Part shown: positions 7,681 through 16,098 of the stretch, in pieces
Layout: each line of letters begins with the position of its first letter
How positions within the stretch are numbered: the stretch's first letter is position 1
Assembly (NCBI GenBank): GCA_900547165.1
Contig: URFZ01000001.1
Span: forward strand, 1-64,000
DNA from: an uncultured Eubacteriales bacterium
GTDB lineage: Bacteria > Bacillota > Clostridia > Oscillospirales > UBA644
Direction of reading: 5' to 3'
DNA length: 64,000 nt
Made by a program: the position numbers and the translations under genes
The notes under the pieces: generated by a model
What the model was told of the DNA's origin: nothing
The model's input: only the letters and a program-made list of their open reading frames with translations
Databases searched by the model: none

Positions 7681-8343
7681 TCACCTTTTATCTGCCGTGT
7701 TCTTTCTCGCTTCGTAGTCCTCATCTATGCGCTTTTTCCACTCCGTGCCGAGCGCTGCGCTGCAACGCACGGTGGATACGGCTTCGCTCAGCACTTCGTA
7801 GTTCAGCTGCGTTCCCTGATGGTCGCTGTGGTAATTCACAGCCCTGTCCGCGCCTATGCCGAAGCGGCTTGCCGTTTCAACTGCATCTATGTTCGCGCCG
7901 AGGAACAGGAATTCCCAGCCGTATTTCGCCTTCTGCCGCTCTATCATCTTCTTCACGGTTTCGCTGTCGTAACGGCGGCTGGCGTTCTCCATTCCGTCCG
8001 TAGTTATCACGAACAGAGTATGCTCCGGCACGTCCTCTTCCCGCGCATACTTATGTATATTGCCTATGTGGTGTATCGCGCCGCCTATCGCGTCCAGCAG
8101 CGCCGTGCAGCCGCGCACATAGTATTCCCTGTCCGTCATCGGCTCCACGCGGCCAATAGGTACACGGTCGTGAATTACCTCGCTGAAGTTATTGAACAGC
8201 ACGGTCGATATCAGCGCCTCCCCCGCCTCTTTCTTCTGCTTTTCTATCATTGAGTTGAAGCCGCCTATCGTATCCGCTTCCAGCCCGCTCATGGAGCCGC
8301 TGCGATCGAGTATGAATACTATCTCCGTCAGGTTCTTTTTCAT
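7681..8343 (-). CDS. von Willebrand factor A domain protein
   Basis: A single VWA domain of 220 residues without signal peptide or membrane segment, so probably cytoplasmic. The metal-ion-dependent adhesion site is seen as DRSGSMS (13-19), a threonine in RGCTALLDA and the acidic motif TTDGMEN. Such stand-alone VWA proteins usually mediate protein contacts, often next to AAA+ ATPases; none is adjacent here, so the partner is unknown. GGAGGGAAAGAAA precedes the ATG. It is the last gene of a minus-strand run after the macrodomain and flavin reductase-like genes. Confidence 0.85.
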   Translation of the reverse strand: MKKNLTEIVFILDRSGSMSGLEADTIGGFNSMIEKQKKEAGEALISTVLFNNFSEVIHDRVPIGRVEPMTDREYYVRGCTALLDAIGGAIHHIGNIHKYAREEDVPEHTLFVITTDGMENASRRYDSETVKKMIERQKAKYGWEFLFLGANIDAVETASRFGIGADRAVNYHSDHQGTQLNYEVLSEAVSTVRCSAALGTEWKKRIDEDYEARKNTADKR

Positions 8344-8456
8344 TTTCTTTCCCTCCGCGTAAAAAATATGGCTGCTCAGTTCGTTCCCTCACCTTGCAGT
8401 CATATCTTACATCAATATTCGTTTGGCATGGTCGCTTGGCAGGCGACAAATAGCTT

Positions 8457-8996
8457 CTATCGCTTATCGTCCACGTCTATTATTTCTCCAATAAACATAA
8501 TATGCGGCTGCCAACCGCCGTTGAAATCCGGAAACGCTTTTGGCGCGGAAGCATAATATTGCTGTATCTCCGGCGCGATATTTTCCTTGGCAAACTGGTG
8601 CTGATACAGCTTTTTACACAGGAAAGTCAAATTCGCTTCCTCATACGTTACGCTGTTTCCCATTGCGGCAGGAGTAAGCCCCGCCGCGGCAGCCTTATCG
8701 CCATCCCTGCCCGAATGCGCGCCCATATAGCGGAGCGCATTGCGGCAGGATTCCGGATAAAAGCTTACGGTGAACGTATCGTTTTCGGTAAGAAACTCGC
8801 TCGTATAGCGCGCAGGATGCACATATACTGTTACGATAGGGCATGTTTTGCCGTCGTGTCCCCATATGTTGCCAAGGCTGCCCCAGCCCAATGTGCAGCT
8901 ATTGAAGCGTTCCATGGTTCCCGCCGTAACAAGTGCCCATTGTTCGCTGAACATTTCAAATACCCTATAGTCTTTTGCCTTGTAGTTCGTCATCAT
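8457..8996 (-). CDS. flavin reductase-like FMN-binding protein
   Basis: 179 residues of the flavin reductase-like split-barrel family (FMN-binding, flavin or ferric reductase-related). N-terminal features are WALVTAGTMERFNSCTLGWGSLGNIWG, the strand PIVTVYVHPARYT, and FTVSFYPESCRNAL. The substrate cannot be told from sequence. AAGGAG lies 5 bases before the first of two adjacent ATG codons. It starts 19 bases after the macrodomain gene stop, so the two are probably cotranscribed. Confidence 0.8.
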   Translation of the reverse strand: MMTNYKAKDYRVFEMFSEQWALVTAGTMERFNSCTLGWGSLGNIWGHDGKTCPIVTVYVHPARYTSEFLTENDTFTVSFYPESCRNALRYMGAHSGRDGDKAAAAGLTPAAMGNSVTYEEANLTFLCKKLYQHQFAKENIAPEIQQYYASAPKAFPDFNGGWQPHIMFIGEIIDVDDKR

Positions 8997-9015
8997 ATTT
9001 ACTCCTTTCCTGCCA

Positions 9016-10008
9016 CTACGCCCCTATCAGGCTTTGGTCAAACGCGAACAGCGCTTCGTTTATTTCAAACACGTTGTAGTTGCCGCGCTCAACGAAGTAT
9101 TCAACTATTATATCGAACTTGTTTGAATGTGACAGGGCAAATCCAGCCTTCATGAGCATTTCACGCATCTCATCAAGCGGAAGTTCAAGCGCTATGCAAA
9201 ACGCTATCGCGGTCGGTTTTGACGGCTTATACAGCCTGTCCGCACGTATCTTCGAAAACAGCTTGCGGTCTATGTTCGCTTTCTTATAGCATTGCGCGTC
9301 CGTCATGCCGCGTTCGTCTATTTTGCGCAGCAGCATTTCGGAAAAGCTTTCGTCCATTTGCCCCAGCGCTTCGTCAAGCGTGGCAGGCATTGTCGCCATC
9401 TTCGGCATGGAGAAAACAGGCGCGCTCATTTCTGGCATGCTCAGCCTGCGCAGGCGTTCCGCCGCATCATCCGTATGTGCTGCAACGTATTTATCGTCTA
9501 TATAAGCGGCGATGTCCGCAAAGAGCTTATTGCCAATTTGGTATGCACTTTTATCGAAAACGACAATATAAACCGTCATGTCGTTTTCAAGCAGAAATTC
9601 GCTTATAGTGTCCACCGCTACCCTTAACGCTTGATCCTTTGGATAGCCGTATATTCCTGATGATATCAGCGGGAATGCAACTGATGCGCAGCCGCGCTCT
9701 TTGGCCAGCGCAAGCGAGGTTTTATAGCAGGATATAAGCTGCTCCCGCTCACCGTGCATTCCATCCTTCCAGCGCGGGCCAACGGCATGTATAACATATT
9801 TACAGGGAAGGTCATAGCCGCGCGTCACCTTTGCGCTGCCCGTCATGCAGCCGTGCAGCGTTATGCATTCTTTAAGCAGCTTCGGCCCAGCCGCGCGGTG
9901 TATGCAGCCATCAACGCCCCCGCCGCCGAGCAAGGTCATGTTAGCGGCATTCACAATGGCGTCCACGTTAATTTTCGTAATATCGTTTCTTACTATCTGC
10001 AGCGGCAT
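9016..10008 (-). CDS. macrodomain protein with C-terminal HTH-like domain
   Basis: Residues 1-170 are a MacroD-type macrodomain. Such domains remove ADP-ribose from proteins or deacetylate O-acetyl-ADP-ribose. The binding loop DAIVNAANMTLLGGGGVDG and the phosphate loop SSGIYGYPKDQA are intact. Residues 215-330 form a second domain resembling a Cro/XRE-type helix-turn-helix (AQCYKKANIDRKLFSKIR... then AIAFCIALELPLDEMREML). Macrodomain proteins of this two-part kind occur in gut Firmicutes; the role of the second part is unknown and DNA binding is inferred. GGAGG lies 8 bases before the ATG, and a promoter lies upstream. Confidence 0.88.
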   Translation of the reverse strand: MPLQIVRNDITKINVDAIVNAANMTLLGGGGVDGCIHRAAGPKLLKECITLHGCMTGSAKVTRGYDLPCKYVIHAVGPRWKDGMHGEREQLISCYKTSLALAKERGCASVAFPLISSGIYGYPKDQALRVAVDTISEFLLENDMTVYIVVFDKSAYQIGNKLFADIAAYIDDKYVAAHTDDAAERLRRLSMPEMSAPVFSMPKMATMPATLDEALGQMDESFSEMLLRKIDERGMTDAQCYKKANIDRKLFSKIRADRLYKPSKPTAIAFCIALELPLDEMREMLMKAGFALSHSNKFDIIVEYFVERGNYNVFEINEALFAFDQSLIGA

Positions 10009-10058
10009 CGTGTCCCCTCCTGTTCTTTCGCTATGCCAGTCGTATGATGCTTAATTTT

Positions 10059-10088
10059 ATGATAGCGTAGCGCCGCCGCATTTGTCAA
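10059..10088 (-). promoter_or_regulatory. promoter of the macrodomain-flavin reductase-VWA run
   Basis: On the minus strand TTGACA (10083-10088), 18-base spacer, TATCAT (10059-10064), 50 bases before the macrodomain start codon. Confidence 0.7.
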
Positions 10089-10095
10089 TGCGGGT

Positions 10096-10593
10096 TCACT
10101 CCGCAAAAGACTTTTTATATACCGGCAGCACACGTTTCCAGAACACCAGTGCGTTTGCAATGAGCAGCACGCCGAAAAGACATCTTGCCGCCCACTCCGG
10201 GCAAAGAAGATCTATGCCGTTCATGTCCCCTCCGCCGAAAAAGCCGCAGAGAATGCTGAGATACAGCGGGTCAAGCAGCAAAAACGCAATCGTTATATAG
10301 TAAAGCGTTGCGCGGAGCAGTTTGCTCTTTGCGCAGCATATTTTGCCCGCAAGTGCGACCAAAGCATATCCGCCGCAGAACGTTGCCACAGCACCAGCAA
10401 GGCAGAATGCGCCAAGCTATGCTTCGCTCATGCGCTCGGCATAAACATCTATCTGCACGCCTATTCCCATAAAGTTGATTTGCTTAAACACGCCCGCGAA
10501 AAGCGCATACAAAAGATGCGCCCCTTCGTGAACAAGATAATACGCGACGACCGCCGCCAGTATCCCTATATATTGTCTCGCCCGTTTTGACAT
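10096..10593 (-). pseudogene. M50-like membrane metalloprotease broken by an in-frame TAG
   Basis: One continuous frame of 166 codons is interrupted by TAG at 10417-10419. Before the stop (58 codons) it encodes a membrane segment with the zinc-ligand motif HEGAH, ending in YAERMSEA. After it, translation resumes in the same frame as LGAFCLAGAVATFCGG and runs through two or three further membrane segments to KKSFAE. The downstream part has no ribosome binding site of its own. A CAG-to-TAG change at a glutamine codon would explain it. GGAGG lies 7 bases before the ATG, and the upstream gene stops 13 bases away. The alternative is a sequencing error. Confidence 0.75.
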
Positions 10594-10606
10594 GGTTGTA
10601 TCCTCC

Positions 10607-10954
10607 TTATTTCGACTCACGAAGCCTCTTCAGCCTTTCAAGCACCGCCGGATTGTTTGCGGCAATGTGCCCAAGCGTGCTGCATCCGTCCATCTCCGTG
10701 CAGTCGGCACAGGTATCCAGCCCCTTCTCGCGGACGCAGTTATGCACGGGGCAGAGTTTGTCGCAGAACGGTGTCTTTGCGCCCTCCATGCGGCAGCCGG
10801 TGCAGTTTATCATTTCAGGCGTTATCGTTACTCCGTTCAGTTTTGTCCACAGGGCGGCGGTTTTCTCGCGCAGGGCGTTGTCGTTTGCAAGCGTTGCTAT
10901 TCTGGCGTCGCACTTTTCGCAGTCCAGCCCGCAGCAGCCAATCAGTTTGTTCAT
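10607..10954 (-). CDS. DUF3795-type cysteine-rich protein
   Basis: 115 residues rich in cysteine: CCGLDCEKCDA at the N-terminus, INCTGCRMEG, FCDKLCPVHNC and TCADCTEMDGC. The spacing is that of the DUF3795 family, whose cysteines probably bind zinc or an iron-sulphur cluster; the function is unknown. AGGAGGGATATAT precedes the ATG. The broken metalloprotease gene follows 13 bases downstream in the same direction. Confidence 0.82.
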   Translation of the reverse strand: MNKLIGCCGLDCEKCDARIATLANDNALREKTAALWTKLNGVTITPEMINCTGCRMEGAKTPFCDKLCPVHNCVREKGLDTCADCTEMDGCSTLGHIAANNPAVLERLKRLRESK

Positions 10955-10977
10955 ATATATCCCTCCTTACGCCGCAT

Positions 10978-11511
10978 TTAGTGTATTTCGTTTTCGCCGG
11001 GGCAAATGGATAGATTCATGAAGTCAAAATCTATCAGTTCACCATTAATTTTGAAAAAGCCCGGAAATGTGCATAGCTTGCGAAAGCCGAACCTTTCATA
11101 CAGCGCTATGGCGCGCTTATTATCGCTGCGCACCTCAAGATTGACCTGTTCCACTCCGTTTTCCCTTGCAAAAGCAAGTATGCGCTCCATAAGGGCGAAC
11201 GCAGCGCCGCAACCCCACCATGCCTTTTTCAGGCTTATCCCGAACTCCGCGCGGTGTCCCATGCGTCTTTGCTTGCGGTTAAGACTGGCGGTGCCTATTA
11301 TCTCCCCGTTCGCCTTGGCAAGCAGCTGAATATTGTCTTGCGACTGCGCCTGCATGCCAAGATATGCTTTCTCTGCTTCAACATCAAGCGGCACGCCCTC
11401 CGCGCCGAAGCTGAGATTTTCCGTTTCCCCGCCCACTATTTTCAGATAATCCAGCAGCGCAGCCGCATCCTCCGCCTGTGCGCGGACTATTTCAAAGTTT
11501 GTGTGTTCCAT
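10978..11511 (-). CDS. GNAT family N-acetyltransferase
   Basis: Acetyl-CoA-dependent N-acetyltransferase of the RimJ/RimL-like kind, 177 residues. The acetyl-CoA-binding region is degenerate but visible (ISLKKAWWGCGAAFALMERILAFA), followed by VNLEVRSDNKRAIALYERFGFRK, the classical motif B. The substrate is unknown. The frame extends 9 codons further to a TTG, but AAAGGAACG followed by ATG at 11511 makes this start more likely. Confidence 0.88.
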   Translation of the reverse strand: MEHTNFEIVRAQAEDAAALLDYLKIVGGETENLSFGAEGVPLDVEAEKAYLGMQAQSQDNIQLLAKANGEIIGTASLNRKQRRMGHRAEFGISLKKAWWGCGAAFALMERILAFARENGVEQVNLEVRSDNKRAIALYERFGFRKLCTFPGFFKINGELIDFDFMNLSICPGENEIH

Positions 11512-11606
11512 TTGTATTTCGTTCCTTTCTTTAATCAAATCAATTTCTTGGTCATTCTGAAAGTATTTATCGGATTCCGAACAACCTTAGCTTCTTTCAC
11601 GGTGCT

Positions 11607-12359
11607 TCACTTGTTCTCCGCAGCATTTGCCAATTGCTTCTTCGGAAGCGTTTTTATAAGAATCAGCGTATATGCGACTGTTATAGCTATCAGAACGGCT
11701 ATATGGATCAGCTGCCCTTGCATGGCGACATCAGCATCATTAGCAAACGTACCAAGCGTGTTAATAGCAGAGTGAACGATGATACAGGGAAGCATGCTTC
11801 CGCCGCGATAAAAAATAGTTACAAGCATAAAGCCTACCGCAACCGCAAATACAATCTGGCACAGATTGCTTACCAAGCCCATGCCGCTGCCGTTGAAAAG
11901 GTTGATAATGTGCCCTATGCCGAAAGTTACGCTTGAAATAATTATTGCGGATTTCACATTATCCTTTGCAATAGAAGCAAACAGAAGCCCCCTGAAAATC
12001 ACTTCCTCCAGAAATCCAACGCAGAGCATGCACACGATGCGGCAAACCGTTTCTGTCGGCGAATAGTTTACGGCAAAACCGTTCCAAAGATTTCCCGACG
12101 CCAATACCAAAAGCGGCACATAGTAAAGGAACCGCCATGCAGGAACCTGCGATCTGCAAAGCCCATAGCGCTTCTGCAATCCGTTCTTTCGTATAAAGCC
12201 GAGAAGAACGATCGTCTGCAATATGCAGAAAACTGCGCTTGCGGAGTATTCGATTCCTATTATTTCGTTCAGCGGATTCGCCAGGGACTGCAAAACACAA
12301 TAAATAACCATCCATACAATTGCAAATGTCAGCTCGTTTTTCTCATATAACTTTTTCAT
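11607..12359 (-). CDS. CPBP family intramembrane glutamic endopeptidase
   Basis: Membrane protein of 250 residues with about seven hydrophobic segments. The Abi/CAAX-protease (CPBP) motifs are complete: EEVIFRG (the EExxxR motif), a histidine in FGIGHIINLF, and IVHSAIN near the end. Known members process prenylated proteins or bacteriocin-related peptides; the substrate here is unknown. The start is placed at the ATG preceded by AGGAGGAGATAAA rather than 11 codons upstream. A TATAAT box lies about 17 bases before the start codon, but no matching -35 was found. Confidence 0.9.
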   Translation of the reverse strand: MKKLYEKNELTFAIVWMVIYCVLQSLANPLNEIIGIEYSASAVFCILQTIVLLGFIRKNGLQKRYGLCRSQVPAWRFLYYVPLLVLASGNLWNGFAVNYSPTETVCRIVCMLCVGFLEEVIFRGLLFASIAKDNVKSAIIISSVTFGIGHIINLFNGSGMGLVSNLCQIVFAVAVGFMLVTIFYRGGSMLPCIIVHSAINTLGTFANDADVAMQGQLIHIAVLIAITVAYTLILIKTLPKKQLANAAENK

Positions 12360-12436
12360 TTTATCTCCTCCTGTATTATAATACCTCAACACACTTATCG
12401 CCGTAATCGGCAGCCTTTTGCAAGCGACTTCACCGT

Positions 12437-13616
12437 CTATTCCCGCGCGGGCTTATAGTCTATGCCCGCCTTCCGCGCCTGAGCACACAAGTCCTTTGTT
12501 TGAAGCTTATACTGCCTGCCATCCTTAATGCCGTTTTTCCCCAGCAGTATCAGCCTATATTCACGGTCATAGTTCTCCGCAAAATAAAAGTCCGCGCAGC
12601 GGCCCTCAGGACAATATACAATGCTCCACATCGTCTTTTCATAGCTGCCGTCCGTTTTGGGATAGTTCTTCTGCGCTACACTCTCCAGCATGTCCCGCAC
12701 CTGCGGCGCGCCAGCGGGCCCGCTGTATGCCGCAAGGGTATCGTACCGCTCACGCGACTGCGCCGAGCCAACGCCCCTCTTTTCGCAGTCGGTAAGATAA
12801 TGGTTTGTGACCACTTTTGTTTCGCTAACCAGCATTTCTCCGTTAACATACTCCACAACAATGCTTTTGCCGTGCGCATCCGCAATGGACAGATGATGAG
12901 AAATGCCTATGGATGAATTCATGTCATACTGCTTCAGCAGCGCAACGGCTTCGTCCACGTCTGCCGCTTTATCCAGCAGCAGGCGAATGGCCGTGGTGGT
13001 GGTCAGGTTCACCTTACCTGTCCGCTGGTACGTTTCCTCGTCATCCCCCGCCGTCAAGTCGGCCACAACAAGCCCTTTGGCATTCATGCCGTCCAGCGGA
13101 ACATAAATCGCCGTTATGCTCTGCATCCGTTCCGTCATCGATCCGTCCGGCGCATACTTATCGCCAAAACCTAAAAAATCTAGGCAGCAGGTAGATACCG
13201 ACTCATATCCGTTTTTCGGGCTTGGTATGCACTATCATGGTTTCACATTCTGCCCAGTCATAGTTGCGTCCAAAGAAGTAAGTGCCGTTTTCATCCTGCG
13301 TATATATCGTGGAGCAGCCGAAACTTCCAGTCGTCACATTTCCATCCGCCTTGTAAAAGCCATGCGACAGGAACGAAACCAAATATTCCGCAACTTCGCC
13401 GTCGCTTGCGGCGCCGCCATTAGCAAGGAAATCATCAAACCCGTAGTCCCCCGCAAACTCCATTGCATAAAGCCCATCTTCAAGTTTTTCTATGCTGTTT
13501 GCAGCCTTTACGAACGGCCCGAACATCACCGCCGCTCCGGCGGCAATAATAATCAGCAATACCCCTATCGTTATGCCTATCCACTTCAAAGCACGCTTTG
13601 CCGTGCGTTTTTTCAT
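12437..13616 (-). pseudogene. linear amide C-N hydrolase (Ntn superfamily), frameshifted
   Basis: Two frames join into one protein of about 390 residues. The first (from 13616) has an N-terminal membrane anchor (WIGITIGVLLIIIAAGAAVM) and the choloylglycine hydrolase/penicillin acylase signature GCSTIYTQ...FFGRNYDW, then stops at 13205. Removing one A from the A5 run at 13212-13216 (minus strand GAAAAAC) continues the reading as PENGYESVSTCCLDFLGFG and enters the second frame (VPLDGMNAKGLVVADL to the end at 12437). This is a single-base insertion, either a real mutation or a homopolymer error. GGAGGATAAT precedes the start. Confidence 0.82.
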
Positions 13617-13685
13617 ATTATCCTCCTCATTCCGCAGCAACCTGTCGTTCGGTAGCCAAACGGTCAAAATAAAAGCAACTCGCGC

Positions 13686-14085
13686 TCAATCGGCCTCTAT
13701 TCCCGCTTCCCAAAGCACATATTCATACCATTCCTCATCAGTCTGCCTAAATCCTACTGACAGGAACATGCGGCGGCTTTGCGCATTAAAGGAATAGATA
13801 TTTGCCGTAACCTTCGCCATTTCCTTTTCCTTTGCAAGCTTCAGCATATCAATAACGCAGCGCCGGCCGATATGCTTGTTCTGGTATTCTTTGCAAATCA
13901 CAATGGCTATTTTCCCGCTGTCCCGCAGGGAAACATCCCCTACCAGCACACCGTTGTATTCTATATAATAGCAATCGCCATGTGCGCAGAGATAATCATA
14001 CATGCTGTGCAGCAGTTCCGTATCGTATGGCTTGTCCCTATTGTCCACCTGCTTACATACATCCAAATCCTGATACCAACGGCTG
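13686..14085 (-). pseudogene. GNAT acetyltransferase fragment lacking its N-terminus
   Basis: From RWYQDLDVCKQVDNRDKPYD onward this is a good GNAT acetyltransferase (VGDVSLRDSGKIAIVICKEYQNKHIGRRCVIDML, then ANIYSFNAQSRRMFLSVGF). The first 25 or so residues of the fold are missing. Upstream, the codons continue into the minus-strand sequence of a YjbR-like gene in another frame, and no start codon with a ribosome binding site exists. It is read as the 3' remnant of a gene truncated by a deletion. Confidence 0.72.
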
Positions 14086-14223
14086 GTTGTTATTATCATC
14101 GTAGCACACCGCGGCAAACATTTTATCGCCAACCATGTACCGTAGCCAGTTCCACTCCGCCTTAAAATCCTTCTTAACACCTTTTTTCGCCAGCAAATAT
14201 TCATCAAGCCAGCCGTATTTCAT
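14053..14223 (-). pseudogene. MmcQ/YjbR-like protein fragment (N-terminal part)
   Basis: The start MKYGWLDEYLLAKKGVKKDF and EWNWLRYMVGDKMFAAVCYDD match the N-terminal half of MmcQ/YjbR proteins (about 120 residues when complete). After Asn-Asn-Gln-Pro-Leu the match ends and the frame stops within the GNAT fragment. The break point is at about 14078-14092. The two gene remnants were probably neighbours joined by a deletion. Confidence 0.7.
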
Positions 14224-14237
14224 GCATTTTCCCCCTC

Positions 14238-14870
14238 TCAAGCTTCATTAGGCTTGCCGTACACCTTATAAAACTGCCTTATGTGCCGCTCTATCAGCCC
14301 AACCACTTCATCCTCGCGTTCCGGCTCGCGGTCGCAAAGGTTTATCCAAACCGATATGGGCAGGCATAGCTGCGCCGCCATTATCTCTGGATCGTCATCA
14401 ATAAGTCTCCCGTTCTTAATCAGGAATTTCACAAGCCCCGTAAAATAGCGCATCACATCAGCATAATTTTGCTTTGTTTGCAGCGCGCTCAGCTCAGCGT
14501 TTTGGAACTGCTCTATCGTCAGCATTTTGCGGGATTTACTTATTTGCGGGTCATGCAAAATATAGCGCACATGTCCAAGAACCATCTGCAGCGCCGCGTC
14601 CGGCGTAACGTCCTGCTTATCCTTTGTAAAAGCAGGATCGTCCCAATCCGCCCGCGCGAATATGGAGCGCTTTTCATACTGCTCTAAGCTATGCCGCACA
14701 AGTGCATCCAGTATTTCCTGCTTGCTTTTAAAGTGGCTGTACATGGATGCCTTACGTATGCCCACCGCGTTTGCTATCTGCGCAATGGAAGTGGCTTCAT
14801 ATCCCTGCACTGAGAATAAATCCAATGCCTTGTCCAAAATCGCTTTCTTGGTGCTGCCCTGCTCAACCAT
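14238..14870 (-). CDS. TetR/AcrR family transcriptional regulator
   Basis: 210-residue repressor-type protein. The N-terminal helix-turn-helix is clear (ILDKALDLFSVQGYEATSIAQIANAVGIRKASMYSHFKSKQEIL). The C-terminal ligand-binding part has no recognisable specificity. The start is set at the ATG preceded by AGGAGG (8-base spacing); the frame is open six codons further. Its promoter carries a palindromic operator in the spacer, so autorepression is very likely. The YjbR remnant starts 15 bases after its stop; any wider regulon is unknown. Confidence 0.93.
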   Translation of the reverse strand: MVEQGSTKKAILDKALDLFSVQGYEATSIAQIANAVGIRKASMYSHFKSKQEILDALVRHSLEQYEKRSIFARADWDDPAFTKDKQDVTPDAALQMVLGHVRYILHDPQISKSRKMLTIEQFQNAELSALQTKQNYADVMRYFTGLVKFLIKNGRLIDDDPEIMAAQLCLPISVWINLCDREPEREDEVVGLIERHIRQFYKVYGKPNEA

Positions 14871-14905
14871 TCTGCTGCCCTCCTGCATGAAATAATACCG
14901 CTAAG

Positions 14906-14934
14906 ATTATACCTACCGACCGATAGGTTGTCAA
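14906..14934 (-). promoter_or_regulatory. consensus promoter with embedded TetR-type operator
   Basis: On the minus strand TTGACA (14929-14934), exactly 17 bases, TATAAT (14906-14911): both boxes are perfect consensus. The spacer is almost entirely the near-palindrome ACCTATCGGTCGGTAGGT, the kind of site bound by TetR family dimers. A bound repressor would exclude RNA polymerase. Confidence 0.9.
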
Positions 14935-15020
14935 GAAAAAGTCATTCTCATCCGTAGAAGCATCGCTATAACCAGTCGTTCTCAGTGCTCCTCACATTTA
15001 TCAGCTTTTTTATTGTCAAA

Positions 15021-15049
15021 TGGACGTGAAGATCTGCATGTGGTATTAT
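15021..15049 (+). promoter_or_regulatory. probable promoter of the APH-like kinase gene
   Basis: TGGACG (15021-15026), 17-base spacer, TATTAT (15044-15049). The -35 box is weak. The start codon is 45 bases downstream. Confidence 0.5.
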
Positions 15050-15093
15050 AAGTTTATGTAGGATAATCATCGGCAGGAAGGAACGGGCCTATT

Positions 15094-15954
15094 ATGAACT
15101 TAAAAGAAATACTTGCACAAATGTGCCTCAGCGAACAGGCTGAGGCAACGCCGTTCAAAAGCGCGGAGGACGGCACGGATTACGCCGTATGGAAAATAAA
15201 CGACGGCAATACCGCATACGTTCTGAAAAAGGCAAGCGAGCAAGAACTGTCTGTTTACAATACTTTTTTGGTGTCTGCCGAGCGCGCTGTTCCGCACCTT
15301 TACAAAAGCCTTAACTATTGCGGCGAACTGTTTTTACTTATGGAATACATAGAAGGGCACGACCTGCGGAAGTGCGACCGCGAATCGCTGACTGCGGTTC
15401 TTGACGCCTTGATTTATTTACAGAATATGTATTGGGAAAGACGTGAATGTCAGGCTGTCGATCTCACTTTTGAGGCAAGCCTGCCGAGGCAGCAAAACCG
15501 AGGCAAGTATTTGAATGATGCGGATTTAGAGCATGCCTATGCAAAGTATCTGAGGCTGTATTCAAGCGTCCCTCGGGCGCTATGCCATGACGATCTTTTG
15601 CCGTTTAATGTACTGTGTGCAAACGGTCATGCAACTATAATCGATTGGGAATATGCCGCAATACTGCCCTATCCAACATCACTTGCCCGCCTTATCGCCC
15701 ACGGCGAAGAAGACGAATCGGCCTTTTTCTATATGACGCAGGCAGACAAAGACTATGCCATAGAATATTACTTTGAGCATTTGTTAAAAGAAAATGGCAT
15801 CGATTACAATGATTACCGCAGGACGCTGGATTATTTTCTGCTCTATGAGTATTGCGAATGGATTATGCTTGGCGTGAAGTATAATGAAACAGACTCCGAA
15901 CGGTTTCAAAAGTACTATGCAAAAGCAAAGGAGCATATCAAAACGCTGGCATAG
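15094..15954 (+). CDS. aminoglycoside phosphotransferase/choline kinase-like protein
   Basis: Small-molecule kinase-like protein of 286 residues with the APH fold. The hinge FLLMEYIEGHDL, the catalytic loop LCHDDLLPFNVLC (Asp as base, Asn for Mg) and the metal-binding IIDWEYA are all intact, so it should be active. The N-terminal lobe TAYVLKKASEQELSVYN supplies the nucleotide-binding lysine. The substrate is uncertain: amino-sugars, choline or homoserine are all used by relatives, and resistance should not be assumed. It is a single gene between its own promoter and a shared terminator. Confidence 0.82.
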   Translation: MNLKEILAQMCLSEQAEATPFKSAEDGTDYAVWKINDGNTAYVLKKASEQELSVYNTFLVSAERAVPHLYKSLNYCGELFLLMEYIEGHDLRKCDRESLTAVLDALIYLQNMYWERRECQAVDLTFEASLPRQQNRGKYLNDADLEHAYAKYLRLYSSVPRALCHDDLLPFNVLCANGHATIIDWEYAAILPYPTSLARLIAHGEEDESAFFYMTQADKDYAIEYYFEHLLKENGIDYNDYRRTLDYFLLYEYCEWIMLGVKYNETDSERFQKYYAKAKEHIKTLA

Positions 15955-16030
15955 AAGCTAAATCCATGTGCGGTATCCAAGTATAAAGGCCGAACGGTTA
16001 TTGGCTGCTAATAATTCAAGCTTAATACTG

Positions 16031-16062
16031 AACAAAAGGCCGCTATCGCATTGATAACGGCC
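16031..16062. terminator. bidirectional Rho-independent terminator
   Basis: AAAAGGCCG..TATC-loop-GATA..CGGCCTTTT lies between the convergent kinase gene and opp operon. Both strands have T residues after the stem, so it can serve both. Confidence 0.8.
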
Positions 16063-16098
16063 TTTTATTGTTATGATGATTTTATGCGTATATTGGTT

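Noticed and set aside
10417..10419. Reassigned TAG codon in this organism
   Set aside because: Other genes end in TAG without read-through into a conserved sequence, so a nonsense mutation is simpler.
15094..15954. Antibiotic resistance gene
   Set aside because: The APH fold is shared with many metabolic kinases, and no specific resistance family is recognised.
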